Below are positions 35,977-44,789 of a DNA stretch of 64,000 nt, one piece after another. The notes under the pieces are model-generated. The model was not told the origin of the DNA. It ran no database searches and saw only the letters and a list, made by a program, of their open reading frames with translations. Made by a program: the position numbers and the translations under genes. Within the stretch, counting starts at the first letter, position 1. Each line of letters starts with the position of its first letter. Source of the stretch: Streptomyces sp. NBC_00443 (GTDB lineage Bacteria > Actinomycetota > Actinomycetes > Streptomycetales > Streptomycetaceae); assembly GCF_036014175.1 (NCBI RefSeq), contig NZ_CP107917.1:7378001-7442000 (forward strand), given 5' to 3'.

Positions 35977-36627
35977 ATGGCCGAGGAGCTGGTGGCGGCG
36001 GGAGTGACGCTCGCGTCCGCCGGTGTGGTCCATGTGGCGGCGGCCGCGCGGGTCGTCAAACAGTACGAACGGGGCGTGGTCTTCCACCTCGGGAAGCTCC
36101 GGCCCCAAGTGCGCGGGGCCGGGCTGGACGATCTGCTGTCCAACCGCGAAAAGCTCAACCAGGGGCTGGAGTTGATGATCGACAGTCCGGCGGTGGAGTG
36201 GGGCGTGACGATCGACCGGGTGGACATCAAGGACGTGTCGCTGCCCGAGACCATGAAGCGGTCGATGGCCCGGCAGGCGGAGGCCGACCGCGAGCGGCGG
36301 GCGCGGGTGATCCACGCCGACGCGGAACTCCAGGCCTCCAAGAAGCTGGCGGAGGCGGCACATCAGATGGCCGATGCGCCGGCGGCCCTTCAGCTTCGGT
36401 TGCTGCAGACGGTGATGGCGGTGGCGGCCGAGAAGAACTCCACGCTGGTTCTTCCGATTCCGGTGGAGTTGTTGCGATTTCTGGAGAAGGGGACGCAGGT
36501 GTCTGCGGAGGCTGCCGGTGCGCAGCGGGCGCCGTCCGTCGAGCCGCGGGCCGCGCAGGAGGAACTTCCGCCGCTCGAACCACGCTTGGACTCGGACCCC
36601 GAAGGGTCGATTTCGAGACAGGAGTAG
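35977..36627 (+). CDS. Band-7 (SPFH/slipin) protein lacking most of the SPFH core
   Basis: The 216-residue product starts with a membrane segment (GVTLASAGVVHVAAAARVV) and the stomatin/slipin entry VVKQYERGVVFHLGKLRP. It then jumps after about residue 48 directly to LDDLLSNREKLNQGLELM, a segment normally found about 80 residues later. The rest is canonical (VTIDRVDIKDVSLPETMKRS, ADRERRARVIHADAELQASK, EKNSTLVLPIPVELLRFL). The reading frame is kept, so this is an in-frame internal deletion of roughly 240 bases at about 36117-36126. Slipins form membrane scaffolds, and loss of the SPFH beta-domain may abolish or change that role. I chose ATG 35977; a GTG directly upstream is too near GGGGG. Confidence 0.5.
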   Translation: MAEELVAAGVTLASAGVVHVAAAARVVKQYERGVVFHLGKLRPQVRGAGLDDLLSNREKLNQGLELMIDSPAVEWGVTIDRVDIKDVSLPETMKRSMARQAEADRERRARVIHADAELQASKKLAEAAHQMADAPAALQLRLLQTVMAVAAEKNSTLVLPIPVELLRFLEKGTQVSAEAAGAQRAPSVEPRAAQEELPPLEPRLDSDPEGSISRQE

Positions 36628-36903
36628 ACCTTACGCGCTGCGTATGGTTCCCTCGCTTGCAGTGTTTGCTGTGCGAATAGGCCCCGCGTGACTGTGCACG
36701 GTCAAGGTGGCGGGGGCGTGCAACCGTGTTCTACGCGCGTCCTGAAGTCGACCTTGTGCGCTCCCTGTGGGCCTAGGAATAGTGAGCGTTGTTCAACCGG
36801 CACGGGCGTGGCTTTTGTTGTGAGTCGCCTCCGTAGCCGTACGCCTTCCGGTTCGTGAGGTCCCCACAACCTCTCGGGCCGACCCCCCACAGGAGGACGT
36901 AAG

Positions 36904-37986
36904 TTGAAGCATCGACGCATACCCAAGCGGCGTGCAGCCGTGGCAGGTGCGGGCATCGCCGCACTGGTTGCCGCGGGAGTGACCTTGCAGAGTGCGAACG
37001 CGAGTGAGACACCTGAGCCGTCCGCGCCGAAGACCCTCTCGGTCGGCGCGGCCGGAAAGCTCGCCTCGACGCTCGCCAAGGACCTCGGCGCCGACGCCGC
37101 CGGTACCTACTACGATGCGCAGACCAAGAGCCTTGTCGTGAACGTCCTCGACGAGGTCGCCGCCAACGCCGTCGAGGCGGCCGGCGCCAAGGCCAGAGTC
37201 GTCGAGAACTCGCTCGCCGAGCTGAAGAGCGCCCGTACGACGCTCAAGCAGGACGCGACCATCCCCGGCACCGCCTGGGTGACGGACCCGGCGACCAACA
37301 AGGTTGTCGTCACCGCCGACCGCACGGTCTCCAAGGCCGAGTGGACCACGCTCGGCAAGGTCGTCGACGGGCTGGGTGCCACGGTCGAACTCAAGCGGTC
37401 GAAGGGGGAGTTCAAGCCCTTCATCGCGGGTGGTGACGCCATCACCGACGGCAGCGGCCGTTGCTCGCTCGGCTTCAACGTCGTCAAGGGCGGCGAGCCG
37501 TTCTTCCTGACCGCCGGGCACTGCACCGAGGGCATCACGAACTGGTCGGACTCCGAGGGCAACGCGCTCGGCACCAACGAGACGTCCAGCTTCCCGGACA
37601 ACGACTACGGGCTGGTGAAGTACACCGGCGAGGTCGACCACCCGAGCGAGGTCAACCTCTACAACGGCTCCACGCAGGCCATCAGTGGTGCCGCCGAGGC
37701 CACCGTCGGCATGGAGGTCACCCGGAGCGGGTCGACCACCCAGGTGCACGACGGCAAGGTCACCGGGCTGGACGCCACCGTGAACTACGGCAACGGTGAC
37801 ATCGTCAACGGGCTGATCCAGACCGACGTCTGCGCCGAGCCCGGCGACAGTGGCGGCTCGCTGTTCTCCGGCGACAAGGCGATCGGGCTCACCTCCGGGG
37901 GCAGCGGTGACTGCACCTCCGGTGGGGAGACGTTCTTCCAGCCGGTGACCGAGGCGCTGTCGGCCACGGGTACTGAGATCGGCTGA
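36904..37986 (+). CDS. Secreted streptogrisin-type serine protease (S1E), copy 2
   Basis: This 360-residue preproprotease begins at TTG 36904, with GGAGGA 6 bases upstream. A signal peptide ([18 protein letters not shown]) precedes a long alpha-lytic-type prodomain (about 40-173) that folds and inhibits the mature enzyme. The mature domain starts near I174 (IAGGDAI). The triad is H206 (TAGHC), D234 (PDNDYG) and S316 (GDSGGS). The larger prodomain is like streptogrisin C/D. The mature part is closely related to copy 1 (same [19 protein letters not shown]), so the two arose by duplication. A G-T wobble stem terminator follows. Confidence 0.5.
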   Translation: MKHRRIPKRRAAVAGAGIAALVAAGVTLQSANASETPEPSAPKTLSVGAAGKLASTLAKDLGADAAGTYYDAQTKSLVVNVLDEVAANAVEAAGAKARVVENSLAELKSARTTLKQDATIPGTAWVTDPATNKVVVTADRTVSKAEWTTLGKVVDGLGATVELKRSKGEFKPFIAGGDAITDGSGRCSLGFNVVKGGEPFFLTAGHCTEGITNWSDSEGNALGTNETSSFPDNDYGLVKYTGEVDHPSEVNLYNGSTQAISGAAEATVGMEVTRSGSTTQVHDGKVTGLDATVNYGNGDIVNGLIQTDVCAEPGDSGGSLFSGDKAIGLTSGGSGDCTSGGETFFQPVTEALSATGTEIG

Positions 37987-38004
37987 CGGTTCGTCGCTTT
38001 TGTG

Positions 38005-38035
38005 GAGTCCCGTCCCTCTTGTGGGGGCGGGGCTC
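38005..38035. terminator. Terminator after streptogrisin copy 2
   Basis: Arms GAGTCCCGTCCC (38005-38016) and GGGGCGGGGCTC (38024-38035) pair with two G-T wobbles over a 7-base loop. It lies between convergent genes. Confidence 0.5.
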
Positions 38036-38064
38036 TTCGTCGTTTCCAGGGCGGCTTTGTGCCG

Positions 38065-39105
38065 CTACGGCGTTTTGGTGCTGCCTGTTCGTAGTTTCGC
38101 CGCCAGTAGCGTGATCGCGATCCCTGCTGCTGCCCATGCCGAGAGGACCAGCAGGGAGCCGGTCATGTCGTTGCCGTTGAAGTAGGCGATCGAGCGGGTG
38201 GCCCAGGTGCCTGCGCCCGGGGGCAGGGCCGGGCCGATCTCCTTCCAGAACGGTGGGAGCAGCGGGAGCGGGAGGGCGCCGCCTGCGCTCGGGTTGCCCA
38301 GGATCACCACGATCAGGATGGCCAGGCCGATGCCGGCCATGCCGAAGATGGCCTGGAAGGCGAGGGTGGCCGCGCCCACCGCGAAGACGGTCAGGGCGCC
38401 GACGCCCCACAGGGCGGCGAGGCTGCCCGGTAGTGCGCCCAGGATGGGGCCGATGATCAGGGCGCCGCCCAGGCCGCCGACGATCGCTACGAGAGCCATG
38501 GCCATGAGGCGGATCGCCGAGCGCCTCGGGGTGGGCCGGCCGGCGCCCGAGCTGATCGTCATGATCGACGCGCAGAGGTAGCCGCCCACGCACGAGCCCA
38601 CGGTGGCGTAGAAGGACGTGAGCCCGTTGGCGTCGTGCCGGTCGGCCGGGGCCACGTCGATGGTGCGCAGGGTGCGTGCCTCGGTTCTCTCCAGGGCGGC
38701 GACCAGGGACTCCAGGGTGGCGGCCAGCACCCTTCCGCCTCCGGTGGCGACCAGGAGGGTGTCGGTGGTGCCGTTCGGGTCGATCAGCAGGGCGCCGTCG
38801 ATCTCGCGGTTCAGGATCTGCTTCCTTGCCGTCGCCGCATCGGCCACCACACGCGGGTCCAGGGGGTCGCCGGGCAGGTTGCCCAGCCGGTCCGCCGTCT
38901 GCTGGGCGGCGACCTCGGGCGCCACGACTCCCAGCGGCACGTTCTTGGGTTTCGGGTCGTGGAGCGCGCCCACGTAGGAGGCGATGAAGAGCAGGGCGAG
39001 GCCGACGACGCCGGTCACGAGCAGCGTGGCCCGCGGGGTGACGGCGTCCTTCACCTCGGTGAGGAAGGGGCTGCGGGAGGTGTCGGCGCCGGGCGTCTGC
39101 GTCAT
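38065..39105 (-). CDS. ABC-2/YhgE-like multi-pass membrane protein
   Basis: This 346-residue protein has one N-terminal membrane helix (LLVTGVVGLALLFIASYVG), a 150-residue extracellular domain with short repeats typical of YhgE/Pip-like proteins (VPLGVVAPEVAAQQTADRLG, REIDGALLIDPNG), and five C-terminal helices. That is an ABC-2-type permease layout without an ATPase next to it. Homologues are often annotated as phage-infection-protein-like or DUF3533; function is not established. I chose ATG 39105 (GGGGG upstream, on the coding strand); earlier in-frame codons lack a ribosome binding site. It is convergent with streptogrisin copy 2 and divergent from dnaE2. Confidence 0.5.
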   Translation of the reverse strand: MTQTPGADTSRSPFLTEVKDAVTPRATLLVTGVVGLALLFIASYVGALHDPKPKNVPLGVVAPEVAAQQTADRLGNLPGDPLDPRVVADAATARKQILNREIDGALLIDPNGTTDTLLVATGGGRVLAATLESLVAALERTEARTLRTIDVAPADRHDANGLTSFYATVGSCVGGYLCASIMTISSGAGRPTPRRSAIRLMAMALVAIVGGLGGALIIGPILGALPGSLAALWGVGALTVFAVGAATLAFQAIFGMAGIGLAILIVVILGNPSAGGALPLPLLPPFWKEIGPALPPGAGTWATRSIAYFNGNDMTGSLLVLSAWAAAGIAITLLAAKLRTGSTKTP

Positions 39106-39221
39106 GCCCCCACAGTCCGGGTGGCCAGGCGTTTGCGCAGGTGGGAGGCGACCGAACGGATGTCGCACGAGTGTTCGAGAAACGGTCTGGAAATGGTCTA
39201 TGGTGGGGGTGGGAGAGTTGG

Positions 39222-39233
39222 GAACTGATGTTC
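39222..39233 (+). promoter_or_regulatory. LexA-type SOS box upstream of dnaE2
   Basis: GAACTGATGTTC is a perfect match to the actinobacterial and Bacillus-type SOS box GAAC-N4-GTTC, centred about 35 bases before the GTG start of dnaE2. A second, imperfect GAAC-N4-GTCG lies near 39153-39164. This indicates LexA repression and DNA-damage induction of dnaE2 and the downstream gene. Known for actinobacterial dnaE2 genes; here inferred from the motif. Confidence 0.5.
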
Positions 39234-39261
39234 GAGCGGCTCATGAGTGCGGGAGGTGCGT

Positions 39262-42200
39262 GTGCCAGGGTTCACGCATCTGCACACCGTCTCCGGGTTC
39301 TCCCTGAGGTACGGGGCCTCGCACCCGGAGCGGCTGGCCGAGCGTGCCTCCGAGCGGGGCATGGACGCCCTGGCTCTCACCGATCGCGACACGCTCGGGG
39401 GTGCTGTTCGATTTGCCAAGGCCTGTGCGAAGGCGGGCGTGCGTCCGTTGTTCGGCGTGGAGCTGGCCGTGGAGGACTTCGGGCTCTCGGAGGCGGGTGA
39501 GTCCGCGGGGCGGCGACGTCGGGCTCCGGTGCGGGGCGGCGCCTTTGTCGACGACTCGACGCCCCGTGTCACCTTTCTTGCCCGGGACGGGGCCCGTGGG
39601 TGGGGCGATCTGTGCCGGATCGTTTCGGCTGCGCATGCGGGGGAGGGGCCGCCGATGCTGCCCCGGGGGGACAACCGAGGGGACGGTCTGATCGTTCTGC
39701 TCGGCTCCGACTCCGATGTCGGCCGTGCGCTCGCCGCCGGTCGTCCCGATCGGGCGGCCAGGCTGCTCGGGCCCTGGCGGGAGGTCTACGGCGACTCCCT
39801 GCGGCTGGAGGCCGTCTGGCACGGGCGCAAGGGCACCGGCCCGGGGTCGTTGCGGCTGGCCGCCCGGACCGTCGGCTTCGCCGCCGAGCAGCGGGTGCGG
39901 CCTGTGCTGAGCAATGCCGTCCGGTACGCGGATTCCGGTCTGGGGCCGGTCGCCGATGTGCTGGACGCCGCGCGGCGGCTCGTGCCCATCGACTCCACCA
40001 AGGAACTGGACTCCGGCGAGGCCTGGCTCAAGGGTGCGGGGGAGATGGCGAAGGTCGCCGAGCGCGTCGTCGAGGCCGCGGGCTTCCGGCGCGACACCGC
40101 GCACCGGCTGCTGGAGCAGACCCGGGCGACCGCTTCCGAGTGTCTCGTCGATCCCGAGGACGACCTCGGGATCGGCAGCGTCCACTTTCCCGAGCCGTAT
40201 CTCGTCGGCGCCGGGCAGCGCACCGCCCAGCGGGCGCTCGCCTCACGGGCGGTGGCGGGCATGGTGCAGCGCGGCCATGACGGGCGGCGGGCGTACTGGG
40301 AGCGGATGCACCAGGAGCTGGACATCATCGCCCACCACGGGTTCGCCTCCTACTTCCTGACGGTCGCCCAAGTCGTCGATGACGTACGGAAGATGGGGAT
40401 CCGGGTGGCCGCGCGTGGCTCCGGCGCGGGGTCGCTCGTCAACCATCTGCTCGGCATCGCGCACGCCGATCCCGTGGAGCACGGGCTGTTGATGGAGCGC
40501 TTCCTGTCCAAGCGCCGGCTGGTGCTGCCCGACATCGACATCGACGTGGAGTCCGCGCGTCGGCTGGAGGTCTACCGCGCGATCATCGACCGGTTCGGGA
40601 CCGAGCGGGTCGCCACTGTGTCGATGCCGGAGACCTATCGGGTGCGGCATGCGATCCGGGACGTGGGCGCCGCCCTGTCCATGGACCCCGCCGACATCGA
40701 CCGTATCGCCAAGTCCTTCCCGCACATCCGGGCGCGCGATGCCCGGGCGGCGCTGGAGGAACTGCCCGAGCTGCGGCAACTGGCCGGGGAGCGGGAGCGG
40801 TACGGCAGGTTGTGGGAGCTGGTGGAGGGCCTGGACGCCCTTCCGCGCGGTATCGCCATGCATCCGTGCGGGGTGCTTCTGTCCGACGCCTCCTTGCTTT
40901 CCCGTACGCCCGTCATGCCGACCAGCGGCGAGGGCTTCCCCATGTCGCAGTTCGACAAGGAGGACGTCGAGGACCTCGGGCTGCTGAAGCTCGACGTGCT
41001 GGGCGTGCGGATGCAGTCGGCGATGGCGCACGCGGTCGCGGAGGTGAAGCGGGTCACGGGGGAGCGGGTCGATCTGGACGCGCTCGACTTCGAGCGGGGG
41101 GACGGCGATCCGGCGACGTATCAGCTGATCCGGTCCGCCGAGACGCTGGGCTGCTTCCAGATCGAGTCGCCGGGGCAGCGGGACCTGGTCGGGCGGCTTC
41201 AGCCGGCCACCTTCCATGATCTTGTCGTCGACATCTCGCTCTTCCGGCCCGGCCCGGTCGCCGCCGACATGGTGCGGCCGTTCATCGAGGCACGGCACGG
41301 GCGGGCGCCGATGCGCTATCCGCACCCGGATCTGGAGGAGCCGCTGCGGGAGACGTACGGGGTCGTCGTCTTCCATGAGCAGATCATCGACATCGTGCAC
41401 ATCATGACCGGGTGCGGACGGGACGAGGCGGACCGGGTGCGGCGCGGGCTGTCCGATCCGGAGTCGCAGGGGCGGATCCGGGTGTGGTTCGCACAGCACG
41501 CGGCGGCCAAGGGGTATGACGCGGAGACCATCCGGCGGACCTGGGAGATCGTCGAGGCCTTCGGGTCGTACGGCTTCTGCAAGGCGCACGCCGTCGCCTT
41601 CGCCGTGCCGACCTATCAGTCGGCCTGGCTGAAGGCCCATCACCCGGCCGCTTTCTATGCGGGGCTGCTCACCCATGACCCCGGGATGTATCCGAAGCGG
41701 CTGTTGCTGGCGGACGCGCGGCGGCGTGGGGTGCCGATCCTGCCGTTGGACGTGAATGTGTCGGGGGTCGCACACGGGATCGAACTGGTGTCTGAATCTG
41801 GGAGGAGTGGGGGGACTTGGGGACTGCGGCTCGCGCTCTCCGACGTGCATGGCATCAGCGAGGCCGAGGCGGCACGGATCGCGCAGGGGCAGCCGTATAC
41901 CTCGCTGCTCGACTTCTGGGAGCGGGGGCGGCCGAGCCGACCGCTCGCTCAACGGCTCGCGCAAGTGGGCGCGTTGGACGCCTTCGGGGCCAACCGGCGT
42001 GATCTGCAACTGCATCTGACCGAGCTGCACCGGGGCGCCCGGGGTGGCGGCGGGGGACAGCTTCCGCTGGCCGGTGGGCGGAAGACGGCCCCGGCCGGGC
42101 TGCCCGACCTCAGCTCGGCGGAGCGGCTCAGTGCCGAGCTGGGTGTGCTGTCGATGGACGCCTCGCGCAATCTGATGGACGACCACCGGGCGTTTCTCGA

Positions 42201-42675
42201 CGAGCTGGGCGTCGTCTCGGCGCGGCGGCTGCGCGATGCCCGGCACGGCGAGACAGTGCTGGTCGCGGGCGCCAAGGCGGCCACCCAGACGCCGCCGATC
42301 CGGTCCGGCAAGCGGGTCATCTTCAGCACGCTGGACGACGGGACGGGGCTGGTGGACCTCGCCTTCTTCGACGACTCGCACGACGCCTGCGCCCACACCG
42401 TCTTCCATTCCTGGCTGCTGCTGGTGCGCGGGGTGGTGCAACGCCGCGGTCCGCGCAGTCTGAGCGTGGTGGGCTCCGCCGCCTGGAACCTCGCCGAGCT
42501 GGTCGAACTGCGCGCCGAGGGCGGCCTGGACGTGGTGGCGGCGCGGCTGGCGGAGCCCATGGCGGAGGGGACGGAGACGATCCGACGCGCGGCCGGCGAA
42601 TCCAAATGCCGACCGGATACGAAATGCACCCGTGGGCCGATCTGCGACCGGCGGGTCAAGAGCCTTCACAGGTAA
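39262..42675 (+). CDS. dnaE2: Error-prone DNA polymerase III alpha subunit DnaE2
   Basis: This 1137-residue C-family polymerase performs mutagenic translesion synthesis after DNA damage. The N-terminal PHP domain (FTHLHTVSGFSLRYGASHPE) is followed by the palm with YLVGAGQRTAQRALA region, PDIDIDVES (catalytic aspartates), the GRGRGS-like loop seen as AARGSGAGSLVNHLLGI, and FHEQIIDIVHIMTG. Near the C-terminus an OB fold (KRVIFSTLDDGTGLVDLAFF) is present. The sequence is shorter than DnaE1, as expected for DnaE2. I chose GTG 39262, since GGGAGG sits 5 bases upstream; GTG 39247 is in frame but lies before that ribosome binding site. It carries an SOS box and is followed, after 34 bases, by the ImuB-like gene. 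Confidence 0.5.
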   Translation: MPGFTHLHTVSGFSLRYGASHPERLAERASERGMDALALTDRDTLGGAVRFAKACAKAGVRPLFGVELAVEDFGLSEAGESAGRRRRAPVRGGAFVDDSTPRVTFLARDGARGWGDLCRIVSAAHAGEGPPMLPRGDNRGDGLIVLLGSDSDVGRALAAGRPDRAARLLGPWREVYGDSLRLEAVWHGRKGTGPGSLRLAARTVGFAAEQRVRPVLSNAVRYADSGLGPVADVLDAARRLVPIDSTKELDSGEAWLKGAGEMAKVAERVVEAAGFRRDTAHRLLEQTRATASECLVDPEDDLGIGSVHFPEPYLVGAGQRTAQRALASRAVAGMVQRGHDGRRAYWERMHQELDIIAHHGFASYFLTVAQVVDDVRKMGIRVAARGSGAGSLVNHLLGIAHADPVEHGLLMERFLSKRRLVLPDIDIDVESARRLEVYRAIIDRFGTERVATVSMPETYRVRHAIRDVGAALSMDPADIDRIAKSFPHIRARDARAALEELPELRQLAGERERYGRLWELVEGLDALPRGIAMHPCGVLLSDASLLSRTPVMPTSGEGFPMSQFDKEDVEDLGLLKLDVLGVRMQSAMAHAVAEVKRVTGERVDLDALDFERGDGDPATYQLIRSAETLGCFQIESPGQRDLVGRLQPATFHDLVVDISLFRPGPVAADMVRPFIEARHGRAPMRYPHPDLEEPLRETYGVVVFHEQIIDIVHIMTGCGRDEADRVRRGLSDPESQGRIRVWFAQHAAAKGYDAETIRRTWEIVEAFGSYGFCKAHAVAFAVPTYQSAWLKAHHPAAFYAGLLTHDPGMYPKRLLLADARRRGVPILPLDVNVSGVAHGIELVSESGRSGGTWGLRLALSDVHGISEAEAARIAQGQPYTSLLDFWERGRPSRPLAQRLAQVGALDAFGANRRDLQLHLTELHRGARGGGGGQLPLAGGRKTAPAGLPDLSSAERLSAELGVLSMDASRNLMDDHRAFLDELGVVSARRLRDARHGETVLVAGAKAATQTPPIRSGKRVIFSTLDDGTGLVDLAFFDDSHDACAHTVFHSWLLLVRGVVQRRGPRSLSVVGSAAWNLAELVELRAEGGLDVVAARLAEPMAEGTETIRRAAGESKCRPDTKCTRGPICDRRVKSLHR

Positions 42676-42709
42676 GGAAGTTGTGGCACCAGAGTCCGGG
42701 GAGTGCGGG

Positions 42710-43684
42710 ATGACCATCCTCTGCGTACGTTTCCAGCTGCCGCCGGCGGGCGAGGCGGCCCTGCCCGGGCTGCTCGGACTGCTGGAGGACTTCACCCCGG
42801 TCGTCCAGGCGCTGCCACCGGACGGAGCACTGGCCGATCTGCGGGGCGCCGAGCGGTACTTCGGGCGCGACGCGGTCGAACTGGCGTCGGTGATCCGGGT
42901 GCGCGCCCTCGCCCACCACGGGGTCGACTGCGTGATCGGCGCCGGGCCCGGCCCGATGCTGGCCCGCGTGGCACTGGGGGACGCCCGGCCCGGGGTGACG
43001 TGTGCCGTTCCCGAGGAGCCGGACGCCGTCACGGAATTCCTCGCCGACAAGCCCGTCGCGGCGCTGCCCGGCGTCGGCGCCGCGATCGCCCGCACCCTGT
43101 GCGAGTACGGCCTCGACACCCTCGGCCTGGTCGCCGCCGCCCCCCTGTCCACGCTCCAGCGCCTGATCGGCGCGAAGGCCGGCCGCGAGCTGCGCGAGAA
43201 GGCGGGCGGCATCGACCGGGGCCGGGTGGTGCCGAACGCAGTGTCGCGCTCGCTGGCCACCGAACGTCCCTTCACCCGCGACGAGCTGGACCCCGGCCGG
43301 CACCGCCGCGCCCTGCTCTCGGCCGCCGAGGAACTGGGCTCCCGGCTGCGCGCCCTGGACAAGGTCTGCCGCACCCTGACCCTCACCGTCCGCTACGCCG
43401 ACCGCTCTTCGACGACCCGCAGCCGCACCCTGAAGGAGCCGACGGCCCACTCACCGGCGCTGACCAGGGCGGCGTACGACATGTACGAGGCCCTCGGCCT
43501 CCAGCGCGCCCGCGTCCGCGCCCTCGCCCTGCGCGCCGAGGGCCTCGACCCCGCCGAGCAGGCCTCCTACCAGCTCACGTTCGACCCGCTCGACGAGAAG
43601 GCCCGCCGCATCGAGGAGGTCGCGGACCGCGCGCGAGCGAAGTTCGGGCCGCATGCGGTGATGCCGGGGTCGCTGGCCGCCTGA
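42710..43684 (+). CDS. Y-family DNA polymerase-like protein lacking catalytic acidic residues (ImuB-like)
   Basis: This 324-residue protein matches DinB/ImuB-type Y-family proteins over its length: N-terminal strand ILCVRFQLPPAG, the palm block ALADLRGAERYFG, the HhH segment AALPGVGAAIARTLCEYGL and a little-finger domain ending KARRIEEVADRARAKFG. The metal-binding residues are missing: the expected VDMDAF at strand 1 reads VRFQLP, and the SIDE-type motif reads PPDGALAD without the second acid. That is the pattern of ImuB, which recruits DnaE2 without polymerising. Pairing with dnaE2 supports this. No imuA-like gene is present here. ATG 42710 follows GGGGAG. Confidence 0.5.
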   Translation: MTILCVRFQLPPAGEAALPGLLGLLEDFTPVVQALPPDGALADLRGAERYFGRDAVELASVIRVRALAHHGVDCVIGAGPGPMLARVALGDARPGVTCAVPEEPDAVTEFLADKPVAALPGVGAAIARTLCEYGLDTLGLVAAAPLSTLQRLIGAKAGRELREKAGGIDRGRVVPNAVSRSLATERPFTRDELDPGRHRRALLSAAEELGSRLRALDKVCRTLTLTVRYADRSSTTRSRTLKEPTAHSPALTRAAYDMYEALGLQRARVRALALRAEGLDPAEQASYQLTFDPLDEKARRIEEVADRARAKFGPHAVMPGSLAA

Positions 43685-43701
43685 CTCCCCTCACGCGGAG
43701 G

Positions 43702-44076
43702 TCAGTTGGCCCAGGGCGGCGTGATGCGCGTGCCGTCGGCCAGCTCCGCCGTCAGGCCGATGGAGGTGGTGACCCAGGTGACGGCGGTCCGCTCGGTCGG
43801 GTTCTCGACGGTCAGCGTCGCACCCGGGTTGATGATCAGGGTGTCGCCCGCCGCGATCCGGTCCGTACGGTCGTCGAGCGTGACCAGCAGCTCGCCGTCG
43901 AGCAGATGGAGGATCTCCTCCCGGTTGACGGTATGCGCGGGGGCTTTGGTCCCGGCCGGGATCTCGCCGCGCCAGGCGCACAGCTCCTTGCTGCCGCTGT
44001 CGGGGGTGGCGTACGAGACGAAGCGGGCGCCGTGGATTTCGTGGGTGACGGCTTCGGACGCGCGGATCACAGGCAT
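43702..44076 (-). CDS. Cupin-domain protein
   Basis: This 124-residue single-domain cupin has PAGTKAPAHTVNREEILHLL (motif 1, with a reduced set of His/Glu ligands) and IAAGDTLIINPGATLTVEN (motif 2). Metal-binding capacity is plausible but substrate is unknown. I chose ATG 44076 since GAGGAGG is at its upstream side; an in-frame ATG at 44103 lies over the operator. It is divergent from the MarR regulator, a common regulator-target arrangement. Confidence 0.5.
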   Translation of the reverse strand: MPVIRASEAVTHEIHGARFVSYATPDSGSKELCAWRGEIPAGTKAPAHTVNREEILHLLDGELLVTLDDRTDRIAAGDTLIINPGATLTVENPTERTAVTWVTTSIGLTAELADGTRITPPWAN

Positions 44077-44108
44077 CGGTGCCTCCTCGGAATAGATGGT
44101 CAAGTAGG

Positions 44109-44130
44109 TTGACTACATGACTATGGTCAA
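44109..44130. promoter_or_regulatory. Probable operator between the cupin and MarR genes
   Basis: TTGAC-N12-GTCAA (44109-44130) is an inverted repeat in the divergent promoter region. A nearby direct copy, ATGGTCAAG at 44096-44104 and 44123-44131, adds a second half-site. MarR proteins usually bind such 20-22-base palindromes in their own promoter, so autoregulation and control of the cupin gene are likely (inference). Confidence 0.5.
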
Positions 44131-44169
44131 GCCGCTTGATCAATACGTCAAGGGTGTTTCAATGCCTGC

Positions 44170-44616
44170 GTGCAGAACTCCGAAGCCATGGCCCTGTCCG
44201 CCACCCTGCTCGCCGTCGCCGGTGAGCTCACGCAGCGCATCCATGACGGCGTGGTCGCCCGGGGCTTCGAAGGGCTGCGGCCCGCGCACGGATTCGCGTT
44301 CGCGCGGCTCGCCCCGGACGGTGCGACGGCCACCGACCTCGCCGGTCACCTCGGCGTGACCAAGCAGGCGGCGAGTCAGCTGGTCGACGAGATCGTGCGC
44401 AAGGGGTACGCCGAGCGCCGGCCGCATCCCGATGACGCGCGCGCCCGGCTGGTCGTGCTGACCGAACGGGGGTGGGCCTGCACCCGTGCGGCCGAGGAGG
44501 CGGCCTCGGATGCCGTCCGGGCTTGGGTCGGCGTGCTCGGTGAGAGCGAAGTGCAGGCGCTGCTCCGGCAGTTGGTGCGCATCGCACCCCATGGCCCCAT
44601 CAGGCCCACTTGGTGA
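44170..44616 (+). CDS. MarR-family transcriptional regulator
   Basis: This 148-residue regulator has a winged helix at about residues 45-105: GATATDLAGHLGVTKQAASQLVDEI (recognition helix) and the wing with DDARARLVVLTERG, which matches the conserved MarR wing motif. Flanking helices form the dimer domain. Start is GTG 44170 or ATG 44188 six codons later; neither has a strong ribosome binding site, so a leaderless or re-initiated start is possible. It is divergent from the cupin gene and probably represses it and itself. Confidence 0.5.
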   Translation: MQNSEAMALSATLLAVAGELTQRIHDGVVARGFEGLRPAHGFAFARLAPDGATATDLAGHLGVTKQAASQLVDEIVRKGYAERRPHPDDARARLVVLTERGWACTRAAEEAASDAVRAWVGVLGESEVQALLRQLVRIAPHGPIRPTW

Positions 44617-44789
44617 TGGTTCATCAGTGGATGTAACCGGCCACTGGTTATCACTGGAAGTTTTTACTGACGCGTAACTTCACACGTCTACTACTCGCCC
44701 GTAACTTGACGGGTGAACAGCATCCTCGTGATCCGGATCACAGGGCGTAAGGCCGTCGCAACTCCCTTGAGCCGCAAGGAGATCACACG

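Noticed and set aside
40243-43386. 1047-codon minus-strand frame opposite dnaE2
   Set aside because: Shadow of dnaE2 and the ImuB-like gene; Arg/Gly/Pro-rich and no recognised domain.
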